6,205 bases of DNA from an uncultured Actinomycetes bacterium (GTDB lineage: Bacteria; Actinomycetota; Actinomycetes; Nanopelagicales; Nanopelagicaceae): the NCBI GenBank assembly GCA_903839585.1, contig CAIMCU010000225.1, positions 1-6,205 on the forward strand. Direction: 5' to 3'. The position numbers were made by a program, and so were the translations under genes. Position 1 is the first letter of the stretch; each line of letters opens with the position of its first letter. Of this stretch, positions 1-6,205 are shown piece after piece. The notes under the pieces are model-generated. The model was not told the DNA's origin, did not search any database, and saw only the letters and a program-made list of their open reading frames with translations.

Positions 1-383
1 AGCCAAAGATCGTTGCAGCTGGATACCATCAGAATCGACTTCGCGAGTTGATGGGTCTAGAGACTGAGGAGTTTCAAGCTAAGAGACTACTCGCCTCCTT
101 TGATCGCTTTCGTGGCCGTGAGAAGACTCCACATCCACCATTGCACCAATCTGCTCGTAGATGGTTGGAGGAAACGTATAAGCCAATCGTTGCTCTCATT
201 CCAGAACACTTGCAAGGGCGAATCGAAGAGGCTCAGTTTTTCCATGAAACTCTTGAGCATCGCTGGTACTTAAGCGAGAAGGCTGGCCATGATGTCGGGC
301 TTACCTTTTCTGCGAAGGCTTACATTCAAGATGTTCTGCCGTACCGTCGCGACTCTGGCATAGATGGCATGATGGGTCAGTGA
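1..383 (+). CDS. DUF4032 domain protein, C-terminal part (5' end outside window)
   Basis: The frame is open from the left edge (first full codon at base 3) and ends at TGA 381-383, giving the last 126 residues of a longer protein. TTG and ATG codons at 48-53 lie inside this frame and are not needed as starts. The sequence is hydrophilic, with no membrane segment. The segment FHETLEHRWYLSEKAGHDVG, about 30-50 residues before the end, followed by a short run ending in a VLP motif, resembles the C-terminus of actinobacterial DUF4032 proteins. Members of this family are often annotated with a lipopolysaccharide-kinase-like N-terminal region, but that part lies outside the window and cannot be checked. 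The molecular function of the family is not established. The stop overlaps the GTG start of the next gene in the four bases GTGA, which implies co-transcription and coupled translation with the CnoX-like gene. Confidence 0.75.
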   Translation, partial: PKIVAAGYHQNRLRELMGLETEEFQAKRLLASFDRFRGREKTPHPPLHQSARRWLEETYKPIVALIPEHLQGRIEEAQFFHETLEHRWYLSEKAGHDVGLTFSAKAYIQDVLPYRRDSGIDGMMGQ

Positions 384-1243
384 GCCTTCCTCCTAACTTT
401 GCAAGAGCTGTTGATTTAAGCTCACTCGGAAAGCCAAAGCCAGAACCGCAAGAAGGTCCCATCGTTGGCTCAGAGGTAACCAAAGAGAACATCGGCGAAG
501 TATTTTTGCCACTCTCAACTACTCGAGCTGTGATCATTCTCTGCTGGTCGGTGCGATCTCCAGAGTCCGTGGAAGTCTTAAACATCTTAGGAAAGCTCGA
601 AGCGCAATCTGATGGCGCTTGGACCCTTGGAAGAGTGGATATCGATTCACAACCTGAGGTTGCTCAAGCCTTTCAGACTAAAGCGATTCCATTTGCAGTC
701 GCCATCATTAATGAACAGATGGTTCCGCTCTTTGAACAGCCTTACCCCGAGGAACAGATCAAGATGGTCATCGATAAGGTCTTATCCCTTGCTGCGCAAC
801 AGGGAGTCGGCGAGGCGCCTGTTGAGAAGATCGAACCCGAAGAGGAAGAGGCTTTAACCGCCCTCGATGCCGGTGACTATCCAACCGCCGAAGCTGCATA
901 CAAAAAACTATTAGCGCGCAAACCTGGAGATCACTTTGCAACCCTTGGGCTGGCGCAGACAATGCTCTTGCAGCGAACTGATGGCGTCGATGGTGCCAAG
1001 GTCATGGAGCAAGCTTTAAATGATCCTGACAACATCGCACTACAAATGCAGTGCGCAGATATTGAGGTTGTTGGTGGCTACGTAGAACCAGCCTTTAATC
1101 GACTACTTCGCCTAGTCCAAATACTTACCGGAGATGAGCAGAAGTTAGTCAAAGAGAGAGTGCTTGAACTCTTTGCTCTAGTAGATCCTGCCGATCCTCG
1201 AGTCATTAAGGCAAGAGCAGCTCTAGCGAATGCGCTGTACTAA
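380..1243 (+). CDS. CnoX/YbbN-like thioredoxin-fold TPR protein, cysteine-less active site
   Basis: A 287-residue soluble protein with the YbbN/CnoX layout and usual length. A thioredoxin-like domain spans about residues 28-138, an acidic linker (EPEEEE) lies near 152-157, and TPR-like helices run from about 155 to the end. The thioredoxin signature is recognisable: the strand VIILCW at 51-56, the active-site loop SVRSPES at 57-63, the strand ending VDID at 86-89, and the cis-proline loop AIP at 102-104. The CXXC position reads S60-P-E-S63, so neither catalytic cysteine is present. The remaining cysteines, C55 and C225, are not at active-site positions. E. coli CnoX protects chaperone clients from over-oxidation and hands them to DnaK and GroEL; a holdase or co-chaperone role here is inferred from that family, without disulfide chemistry. 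The GTG start at 380 is chosen because of the 4-base overlap with the DUF4032 gene and because the N-terminus (MSLPPNFARAVDL) is of the expected kind. The stop TAA shares its last A with the next ATG. Confidence 0.85.
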   Translation: MSLPPNFARAVDLSSLGKPKPEPQEGPIVGSEVTKENIGEVFLPLSTTRAVIILCWSVRSPESVEVLNILGKLEAQSDGAWTLGRVDIDSQPEVAQAFQTKAIPFAVAIINEQMVPLFEQPYPEEQIKMVIDKVLSLAAQQGVGEAPVEKIEPEEEEALTALDAGDYPTAEAAYKKLLARKPGDHFATLGLAQTMLLQRTDGVDGAKVMEQALNDPDNIALQMQCADIEVVGGYVEPAFNRLLRLVQILTGDEQKLVKERVLELFALVDPADPRVIKARAALANALY

Positions 1244-2421
1244 TGATTGAGATTAAAGAGGAGATCCGTTTACATAGTGCAATCTTCTTCCTATACGGAT
1301 TCGTTGGAATGGCGTGGGTTCCACGCTTTCCAGAGCTCAAAGCCTTCCTTGGGTTAACAAATGGAGAGTTTGGTTCGCTCATTACCGCAGGAACCTTCGG
1401 GGCTTTAGCGAGCCTATTGAGCATGGGGCATGTTGTTCACAAGTATGGAGTCCGAAGAGTTTTGTTCTGGTCAAATTTCGCTGTTGCACTCTCACTAATT
1501 GTCGTCGTAAACATCAGCTCTTCGTTGGTATTTCTCATCTGCAATATAACCTTTGGCTTCGCCCTTGCATCATTTCATCTAGCTGCAAACGCTCACGCTT
1601 TTCACATTCAAAAGCGCACAGGTGGTTTGATAATCTCAAGGTTTCATGGAGCATGGGCAATCGGTGTTGTTGCCACATCGATAATCTCAGGAGCTGTCTC
1701 TGAGTTCATACCTTTGAATAGACATATTGAGATTGTCGTAGTGCTATGTACTTTTGCTTTGATCTACGCACTCAAAAAGCTAGGCCCAGCACTTGACTAT
1801 CATGACGACAGCGATGGAAGCGATGTTCGAATTAGAGATATCTTTAAATCCTTCAAAGTTGATTGGTTGGTGAGCTTCGGTCTATTAGCTGCGGTTCTAC
1901 TCGAGTGGAGCGCCACAGACTGGGCAACGATCTATACACGAGAAGAGATAGGTGTTCGTCCAGCTTTAGCAGCTGTTCCATATATCGCATTTATGAGCGC
2001 AATGATTTATGGAAGACTCAATGGAACTAGGTTCTCCAACGCTATTGGTAACTTCAAACTTATTCAGCGTCTTTCTCTCTTTGGATCGGTCAACTTTATT
2101 GTTTTCATCTGGATCTCCTCGCTCTTAAAGGCCGAGCATCAGATGGCTGCCTTTATGGCAACGGTCATCGCATTTGCTGCTGCTGGTTTCGGTTGTTCAT
2201 CTCTTGCCGCTGCCTTTTACAGCGCTGCAACGCAGAGAAGCACGCTTCCAAACGCGGTGATCGTTGGACAGGTTGGCGTCGTGCTCAACACCCTTGCACT
2301 GGGTCTTAAACCAATAATCGCATGGGTGGCGCAGTGGTCAGGTTCGCTGGTTCTAGCTTTAACGATTCCAGCGGTAATTCTCTTTACCGCTAGATACTTT
2401 GCTAAGGTCGCAAAGAGTTAA
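1243..2421 (+). CDS. Major facilitator superfamily transporter, YbjJ-like, 12 TM
   Basis: A 392-residue integral inner-membrane protein with about twelve hydrophobic segments by eye, roughly at 11-27, 44-62, 73-91, 93-115, 133-153, 161-178, 206-222, 239-257, 277-295, 300-326, 336-358 and 364-386. A charged central loop (about 181-204, rich in D) separates the two six-helix halves. Family-like stretches are WVPRFPELKAFLGLTNGEFG (25-44), SRFHGAWAIG (132-141) and EWSATDWATIY (221-231), which resemble the YbjJ/fucose-permease-like MFS group. The loop 2-3 motif A reads GHVVHKYGVRR (62-72): the glycines and arginines are kept but the usual aspartate is His. The substrate cannot be told from the sequence. 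The family includes permeases annotated for sugars and exporters of unknown cargo. The ATG overlaps the preceding TAA by one base (TAATG) and has no strong Shine-Dalgarno sequence, so re-initiation from the CnoX-like gene is likely. The stop lies one base from the aceE stop on the other strand. Confidence 0.85.
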   Translation: MIEIKEEIRLHSAIFFLYGFVGMAWVPRFPELKAFLGLTNGEFGSLITAGTFGALASLLSMGHVVHKYGVRRVLFWSNFAVALSLIVVVNISSSLVFLICNITFGFALASFHLAANAHAFHIQKRTGGLIISRFHGAWAIGVVATSIISGAVSEFIPLNRHIEIVVVLCTFALIYALKKLGPALDYHDDSDGSDVRIRDIFKSFKVDWLVSFGLLAAVLLEWSATDWATIYTREEIGVRPALAAVPYIAFMSAMIYGRLNGTRFSNAIGNFKLIQRLSLFGSVNFIVFIWISSLLKAEHQMAAFMATVIAFAAAGFGCSSLAAAFYSAATQRSTLPNAVIVGQVGVVLNTLALGLKPIIAWVAQWSGSLVLALTIPAVILFTARYFAKVAKS

Positions 2422-2422
2422 A

Positions 2423-5143
2423 TCAGCCAGAGCCCTCTGTATTGCCAGCATCAGCTGCCGATACATCAAAGATTCTGTACTTGTTGATCGCCTCTTTAAC
2501 AACGGAGTCTTTAACCTCACCGGCTTTTGCAAGCTCTGCAAGGGTTGCAACAACGATTGACTCTGCATCAACGTTGAAGTGACGACGTAGCGCTCCGCGG
2601 GTATCGGATAAGCCAAAGCCATCGGTTCCAAGAGATGAGAATGAGTTTGGAACCCAAGGTGCGATTTGATCCTGTACAGCACGCATGTAGTCGCTGACTG
2701 CGATAACCGGACCTTCTGCTCCTTGAAGCTTTGAGGTGACATAAGCAACCTTCTTATCACTTGGGTTAAGTAGGTTGTGACGATCAACTGCTAACCCATC
2801 ACGTCGAAGCTCATTCCAGGAGGTTACAGACCAGACCGATGCGCTAACGCCCCAATCCTTCTCTAGAAGCTCCTGGGCTTTGATCGCCCAGTTAACTCCA
2901 ACACCGGAAGCAAGGATTTGAGCGTTCTTTTTACGTCCATGCTTTGTTGGCTTGAGTAGGTAGATTCCCTTGAGCAAACCTTCAACATCTAGGTTTGCTG
3001 GCTCCTCTGGATGAACATACGGCTCGTTGTAAACGGTGAGGTAGTAGAAGATGTTCTCGCTATCTTCACCATACATGCGTCGCAGACCATCTTTAACGAT
3101 ATGTCCTAGCTCGTAAGCGTATGCAGGATCGTAGGCAACTACGGCTGGGTTAGTTGAAACAAGAAGTGGAGAGTGCCCATCCTCGTGCTGTAAACCTTCA
3201 CCGTTTAGGGTTGTGCGACCCGCTGTTGCACCGACTACAAAGCCACGTGTTAACTGATCTGCAGCTGCCCAGAAAGCATCACCGGTGCGCTGGAAACCAA
3301 ACATTGAGTAGAAGATATAAATAGGAATCATCGGCTCATCATGTGTTGAGTACGAGGTTCCAACGGCGGTAAATGATGCAACAGAGCCAGCTTCATTAAT
3401 ACCTTCGTGAAGAATTACACCCGAGGTCGACTCCTTATAAGAGAGCATAAGTTCGCGGTCTACAGCTGTGTACTGCTGTCCATGTGGTGAGTAGATCTTT
3501 AATGTTGGGAAGAGTGAATCCATTCCGAAGGTACGTGCTTCATCAGGAATGATTGGAACGATTCGTGAACCAAGTCCTGGATCCTTAACGAGATCCTTAA
3601 GCATGCGAACAAAAGCCATCGTTGTTGCGATCTCTTGATGACCAGATCCGCGCTTTACCGATGCATACACCTCATCAGATGGCTGCGCTAAAGGACGTGA
3701 AACTGATCGACGGCGTGGAACTGATCCACCAAGTGCTGCGCGACGTTCTGCTAAGTACTTAGCCTCAACAGAGTCTGGAGCTGGCTTGTAGTAAGAAGGC
3801 AGGTACTTATCAAGTGCGCTATCTGGAAGTGGAATATCCAAACGATCGCGGAACTCAACGATGTCCTCCATGGTCAACTTCTTCATCTGGTGGGTTGAGT
3901 TACGACCTTCGAAGTGAGAACCAAGGGTCCATCCCTTAACAGTCTTGGCCAAGATAACCGTTGGACGGCCATTCTTTTGAGTTGCAGCTGTGTAAGCGGC
4001 AAAGAGCTTGCGGTAATCGTGGCCACCGCGCTTGAGGTTCCACACCTGATCATCAGACCAGTTAGCAACCATCGCAGCTGTACGTGGATCGCGACCAAAG
4101 AAGTTTTCACGCACATATGCGCCGTTTTCAGATTTCATGGTCTGGTAATCGCCATCGAGGGTCTTGTTCATGATGTTTACAAGCGCACCTTCGCGGTCTT
4201 GAGCAAGTAGAGGATCCCACTCGCGACCCCATACAACCTTAATAACGTTCCATCCGGCGCCACCAAAGACGGATTCAAGCTCTTGAATAATCTTTCCATT
4301 ACCGCGAACTGGGCCATCAAGGCGCTGCAAATTACAGTTAACAACGAAGGTTAGGTTGTCGAGTTTTTCACGTGAAGCTAAACCAATGGCACCGAGTGTG
4401 TCGACCTCATCAACCTCACCATCACCTAGGAAAGCCCAAACATTCTGGTCACTCGTATCCTTAATTCCACGGTTATGTAGATAACGGTTATAACGTGCTT
4501 GATAAATCGCGTTAATTGGGCCGATACCCATAGAAACAGTTGGGAACTGCCAGAAGTTAGGCATAAGACGTGGGTGCGGATAAGAAGATAATCCGCCGCC
4601 TTCGTGGGATGCCTCTTGTCGAAATCCATCGAGTTGATGTTCGGTTAAGCGACCCTCAAGAAATGCACGTGAGTACATTCCTGGACTCGCATGTCCCTGG
4701 AAAAAGATTTGATCTCCGCCGCCGGGGTGATCCTGTCCGCGGAAGAAGTGGTTAAAGCCAACTTCATACAAGGATGCAGAGGATGCGAATGAAGAGATAT
4801 GTCCGCCGACGCCAACCCCTGGGCGCTGTGCACGGTGCACCAACATTGCAGCGTTCCATCGAATAAATGCACGGATGCGGCGTTCAATTCCTTCATCACC
4901 AGGGAATGATGGCTCTCCGTCTGGAGAGATTGTGTTGATGTAATCGGTATTTCGAAGAGTAGAGATTCCAATGTTTGCTTCATGGGCGCGTTGGAGAAGT
5001 TTGAGCATTAAGTAACGGGCACGGACTGGGCCAGCGTTCTTAAGAGCTGCATCAAAGGAGGCTTGCCATTCCGCTGTCTCACCTGGATCGGTATCGATGA
5101 GTTGGTCAATAACCTGATCTGGAGTCTTAAAGGAATCGCTCAT
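2423..5143 (-). CDS. aceE: Pyruvate dehydrogenase E1 component, homodimeric type
   Basis: Thiamine-diphosphate-dependent E1 of the pyruvate dehydrogenase complex. It decarboxylates pyruvate and reductively acetylates the lipoyl group of E2, feeding acetyl-CoA to the TCA cycle in the cytosol. From the chosen start it has 906 residues, close to the roughly 890-930 of the family. Visible motifs (numbered from that start) are: QGHASPG with H151; the ThDP/metal motif GDGE at 240-243 ending in NCN at 269-271; NSTHQMKK with H418; LHEGINEAG at 578-586 with a candidate cofactor-activating glutamate E580; YSMFGFQR at 612-619; and GLQHEDGHS at 650-658. No frameshift or missing key residue is seen. It resembles M. 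tuberculosis AceE along its length. The start is uncertain: an in-frame ATG at 5170 would add [10 protein letters not shown] prefer 5143 because [10 protein letters not shown] runs straight into the family N-terminal region ([10 protein letters not shown]), although neither ATG has a clear Shine-Dalgarno sequence. It stands alone, without aceF or lpd, as in other actinobacteria. Confidence 0.96.
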   Translation of the reverse strand: MSDSFKTPDQVIDQLIDTDPGETAEWQASFDAALKNAGPVRARYLMLKLLQRAHEANIGISTLRNTDYINTISPDGEPSFPGDEGIERRIRAFIRWNAAMLVHRAQRPGVGVGGHISSFASSASLYEVGFNHFFRGQDHPGGGDQIFFQGHASPGMYSRAFLEGRLTEHQLDGFRQEASHEGGGLSSYPHPRLMPNFWQFPTVSMGIGPINAIYQARYNRYLHNRGIKDTSDQNVWAFLGDGEVDEVDTLGAIGLASREKLDNLTFVVNCNLQRLDGPVRGNGKIIQELESVFGGAGWNVIKVVWGREWDPLLAQDREGALVNIMNKTLDGDYQTMKSENGAYVRENFFGRDPRTAAMVANWSDDQVWNLKRGGHDYRKLFAAYTAATQKNGRPTVILAKTVKGWTLGSHFEGRNSTHQMKKLTMEDIVEFRDRLDIPLPDSALDKYLPSYYKPAPDSVEAKYLAERRAALGGSVPRRRSVSRPLAQPSDEVYASVKRGSGHQEIATTMAFVRMLKDLVKDPGLGSRIVPIIPDEARTFGMDSLFPTLKIYSPHGQQYTAVDRELMLSYKESTSGVILHEGINEAGSVASFTAVGTSYSTHDEPMIPIYIFYSMFGFQRTGDAFWAAADQLTRGFVVGATAGRTTLNGEGLQHEDGHSPLLVSTNPAVVAYDPAYAYELGHIVKDGLRRMYGEDSENIFYYLTVYNEPYVHPEEPANLDVEGLLKGIYLLKPTKHGRKKNAQILASGVGVNWAIKAQELLEKDWGVSASVWSVTSWNELRRDGLAVDRHNLLNPSDKKVAYVTSKLQGAEGPVIAVSDYMRAVQDQIAPWVPNSFSSLGTDGFGLSDTRGALRRHFNVDAESIVVATLAELAKAGEVKDSVVKEAINKYRIFDVSAADAGNTEGSG

Positions 5144-5157
5144 GGAGGTATTCTCGC

Positions 5158-5196
5158 GCCTAATAGGCATCTAGCGCAAAATTAGGCTCTCGCTAG
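5158..5196. repeat. Two interleaved inverted repeats in the divergent intergenic region
   Basis: Arms GCCTAAT (5158-5164) and ATTAGGC (5181-5187) are perfectly complementary over 7 bp. Arms CTAGCG (5171-5176) and CGCTAG (5191-5196) are perfectly complementary over 6 bp. The arms alternate (A, B, A', B'), so the two hairpins could not form together in RNA. The centre-to-centre spacings of 23 and 20 bp are near two helical turns, which would also suit a dimeric DNA-binding regulator. A further ATTAGG lies at 5217-5222. An origin by chance is possible for arms this short. Confidence 0.4.
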
Positions 5197-5206
5197 CCCT
5201 TGTAAA
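5179..5206 (-). promoter_or_regulatory. Candidate aceE promoter
   Basis: On the minus strand, a -35-like TTTACA (5206-5201, five of six to TTGACA) is followed after 16 bp by a -10-like TAATTT (5184-5179), which keeps the TAnnnT pattern. The predicted start is near A5172. That gives a leader of about 28 bases for the ATG at 5143, or an almost leaderless message for the ATG at 5170. The -10 element overlaps one ATTAGGC site on the plus strand, so a protein bound there could block the promoter. This is a match by eye only. Confidence 0.35.
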
Positions 5207-5219
5207 ACTTCTTCTCATT

Positions 5220-5225
5220 AGGTGG
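5220..5225 (+). promoter_or_regulatory. Ribosome binding site deciding the DUF3052 start
   Basis: AGGTGG is five of six to AGGAGG and lies 9 bases before the GTG at 5235. The alternative ATG at 5247 has only AAGAG two bases away, which is too close to work well. This favours the GTG start. The site overlaps the third ATTAGG copy (5217-5222). Confidence 0.5.
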
Positions 5226-5234
5226 ACTTATCCA

Positions 5235-5633
5235 GTGGTTCAAGAGATGAGACTGGGCTTAAACAAGGGTGACCTCATCCTCGAAATCGGAGTGGGTTCA
5301 GATTGTGATGAAATTCTGCGTAGCGGAATATCAGAAATCACAGGAACAAAGTTCCTAGAAGGAAAAACGCAAGAGGTTGTTGATGCAGTAATTCTCTGGT
5401 GGCGTGAAGATGATGGCGATCTGGTTGATGAGTTAATGGATGCCCTTACCTATTTATCCGAGACAGGTGCGATTTGGGTCCTGACTCCAAAGGTTGGTAG
5501 GGCTGGACACGTTGAACCCAGCGATATCCAAGATGCAGCACCCCTTGCCGGTTTAAGCCAAACCTCTACCCTTGCAGTAGCTGCAGACTGGAGCGCAACT
5601 CGTCTAGTCGCACGAAAGAGCACTAAGAGGTAG
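5235..5633 (+). CDS. DUF3052 family protein
   Basis: A 132-residue, acidic, soluble protein without signal peptide or membrane segment. It is recognised as DUF3052 by LNKGDLILEIG (9-19), the tryptophan-aspartate block LWWREDDGDLVDELMDALTYL (54-74; a central helix), TPKVGRAGHVEPSDI (84-98) and GLSQTSTLAVAADWSATRLV (106-125). These match what I recall of M. tuberculosis Rv2239c and its Streptomyces counterparts. It is a little shorter than many members because the variable N-terminal tail before LGL is almost absent. Function is unknown. The fold looks like alternating beta-alpha units, and the family has sometimes been compared with small methyltransferase-like Rossmann domains, but no cofactor motif is clear here. 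The GTG start is supported by AGGTGG upstream. It is divergent from aceE and 9 bases ahead of the peroxiredoxin gene, so it is probably co-transcribed with the latter. Its conserved position suggests a role linked to pyruvate dehydrogenase or peroxide stress, but that is inference. Confidence 0.88.
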   Translation: MVQEMRLGLNKGDLILEIGVGSDCDEILRSGISEITGTKFLEGKTQEVVDAVILWWREDDGDLVDELMDALTYLSETGAIWVLTPKVGRAGHVEPSDIQDAAPLAGLSQTSTLAVAADWSATRLVARKSTKR

Positions 5634-5642
5634 ATTCACCGC

Positions 5643-6101
5643 ATGACATTAACTATTGGACAAGCCGTACCTGATTTTGAATTAAAGGATCAACACGGAG
5701 CAAAGGTTTCACTCTCATCCTTTAAGGGAAAGAAGAACGTTGTAGTTCTCTTCATTCCCTTTTCTTTCACAGGAACCTGTACAGGTGAACTTTGTGCAAT
5801 TCGTGATGATCTTGCTGCTTTTCAAAATGACAATGTCCAGGTAATTGCGATCTCATGCGACTCAATGCACACACAGAGAATCTTCGCCGAACAAGAGGGT
5901 TACAAGTTCCCAGTGCTTGCTGACTTCTGGCCACATGGTGCAGCTGCGAAGGCGTACGGAATCTTCAATGAGGATCTTGGCTGCGCAATGCGTGGAACTT
6001 TTATCATCGACAAGGAAGGCGTTCTACGCTGGCAGGTAATCAATGGCCTCGGAGATGCGCGTAATATCGGCGATTACAAGGCAGCAATAGCGGCTCTGTA
6101 G
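5643..6101 (+). CDS. ahpE: AhpE-type peroxiredoxin with PrxQ-like second cysteine
   Basis: A 152-residue cytosolic thiol peroxidase that reduces hydrogen peroxide, organic peroxides or peroxynitrite. The length equals that of M. tuberculosis AhpE (153). The peroxiredoxin active site PxxxTxxC is P39-F-S-F-T43-G-T-C46, so C46 is the peroxidatic cysteine; the conserved arginine is R117 in MRGTFIID. The stretch FPVLADFWPHGAAAKAYGIF (89-108) closely follows M. tuberculosis AhpE. Further cysteines are C51, C72 and C114. C51 lies five residues after C46 (C-T-G-E-L-C), the spacing of the resolving cysteine in PrxQ/BCP enzymes, so an atypical 2-Cys cycle is possible where M. tuberculosis AhpE is 1-Cys. 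The ATG at 5643 follows the DUF3052 stop by 9 bases. AGAGG (5626-5630), inside the end of that gene, is a rather distant Shine-Dalgarno candidate, so coupling to DUF3052 translation is likely. Confidence 0.92.
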   Translation: MTLTIGQAVPDFELKDQHGAKVSLSSFKGKKNVVVLFIPFSFTGTCTGELCAIRDDLAAFQNDNVQVIAISCDSMHTQRIFAEQEGYKFPVLADFWPHGAAAKAYGIFNEDLGCAMRGTFIIDKEGVLRWQVINGLGDARNIGDYKAAIAAL

Positions 6102-6130
6102 TTGAGGTAGTATTTGCCTCGCAACAACTC
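6101..6130 (+). promoter_or_regulatory. Gap between ahpE and tRNA-Val: weak hairpin and possible tRNA -10 box
   Basis: Starting at the last base of the ahpE stop, GTTGAGG (6101-6107) can pair with CCT (6117-6119) and CAAC (6122-6125) around a 2-base bulge. No T-run follows, so it would be a poor intrinsic terminator. TAGTAT (6108-6113), four of six to TATAAT, could serve as a -10 box for the tRNA with a start near 6120, but no convincing -35 is seen. The tRNA may equally be processed from the ahpE transcript. Confidence 0.2.
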
Positions 6131-6202
6131 GGGTGCTTAGCTCAGTGGTAGAGCGTCTCGTTTACACCGAGAATGTCGGGGGTTCGAAACCCTCAGCGCC
6201 CA
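6131..6202 (+). tRNA. tRNA-Val(UAC)
   Basis: A 72-base cloverleaf. The acceptor stem GGGTGCT (6131-6137) pairs with AGCGCCC (6195-6201), with one G-U pair. The D stem is GCTC/GAGC (6140-6143, 6151-6154). The anticodon stem is TCTCG/CGAGA with loop TTTACAC (6161-6167), giving anticodon TAC at 6163-6165, which reads the valine codon GUA and probably other GUN codons. The variable loop has 5 bases. The T arm is GGGGG-TTCGAAA-CCCTC with one G-U pair. The discriminator base is A6202, as expected for tRNA-Val. The following bases are CAA, so the 3' CCA is not encoded and must be added by tRNA nucleotidyltransferase. The gene lies 29 bases after ahpE on the same strand. Confidence 0.96.
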
Positions 6203-6205
6203 CAA

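Noticed and set aside
301..585. Open frame on the minus strand across the DUF4032/CnoX junction
   Set aside because: It lies antisense to two well-supported genes, has no recognisable motif, and its composition fits a shadow of the coding frames.
2428..2439. CAGAG-CC-CTCTG small palindrome just inside the aceE 3' end, considered as a terminator
   Set aside because: The loop is two bases, the stem is short, no T-run follows on either strand, and it lies in coding sequence.
2359..2787. Minus-strand open frame of 142 codons over the transporter and aceE ends
   Set aside because: It overlaps the aceE 3' end in another frame on the same strand and has no family resemblance. The aceE frame is strongly conserved here.
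3883..4210. Open frames on both strands inside aceE
   Set aside because: They are shadows of the aceE frame, whose motifs run unbroken through this stretch.
5247..5249. ATG 5247 as the DUF3052 start
   Set aside because: The only purine run before it (AAGAG) is 2 bases away, whereas GTG 5235 has AGGTGG at a good distance. The real start could still be this ATG if the message is processed.
1..6205. Search for mobile elements, CRISPR repeats, phage or defence genes, riboswitches
   Set aside because: No transposase or integrase, no regularly spaced direct repeats and no long leader region were seen. Every stretch over 100 bases is covered by a conserved gene, so nothing supports an accessory system.

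Overview
The window looks like ordinary, tightly packed core genome of an actinobacterium. The evidence is a set of actinobacterial families: a homodimeric-type pyruvate dehydrogenase E1 (AceE), a DUF3052 protein, an AhpE-type peroxiredoxin and a DUF4032 protein. Base composition is moderate by eye, not the high GC of Streptomyces or Mycobacterium. Together with the very short gaps and overlapping genes, this suggests a small-genome lineage such as the freshwater acI group (Nanopelagicales, Planktophila-like). That placement is inference and is not proven by the sequence.

Left block (1-2421, + strand): three genes read as one unit. The 3' end of a DUF4032 gene overlaps by 4 bases a gene for a CnoX/YbbN-like protein (thioredoxin fold plus TPR), which overlaps by 1 base a 12-TM major facilitator transporter of the YbjJ-like group. 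The thioredoxin-like domain has lost both cysteines of the CXXC position, so a holdase or scaffold role is likelier than redox chemistry.

Centre (2423-5143, - strand): aceE, the E1 subunit of the pyruvate dehydrogenase complex, complete and with its thiamine diphosphate motifs intact. It converges on the transporter gene with a single base between the two stop codons.

Right block (5144-6205): a divergent intergenic region of about 90 bp separates aceE from a rightward pair encoding DUF3052 and AhpE-like peroxiredoxin, followed by a tRNA-Val(UAC) gene at the window edge. The aceE / DUF3052 / ahpE neighbourhood is also known in Mycobacterium tuberculosis (Rv2241, Rv2239c, Rv2238c), again with aceE divergent, so the linkage appears to be old. 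The intergenic region holds interleaved inverted repeats and three copies of an ATTAGG hexamer that may be operator sites. The peroxiredoxin carries a second cysteine five residues after the peroxidatic one, which M. tuberculosis AhpE lacks.

I found no mobile element, CRISPR array, phage gene or defence system. The best leads are the unexplained DUF3052 protein in its conserved setting, the intergenic repeat architecture, and the cysteine changes in the two thioredoxin-fold proteins.
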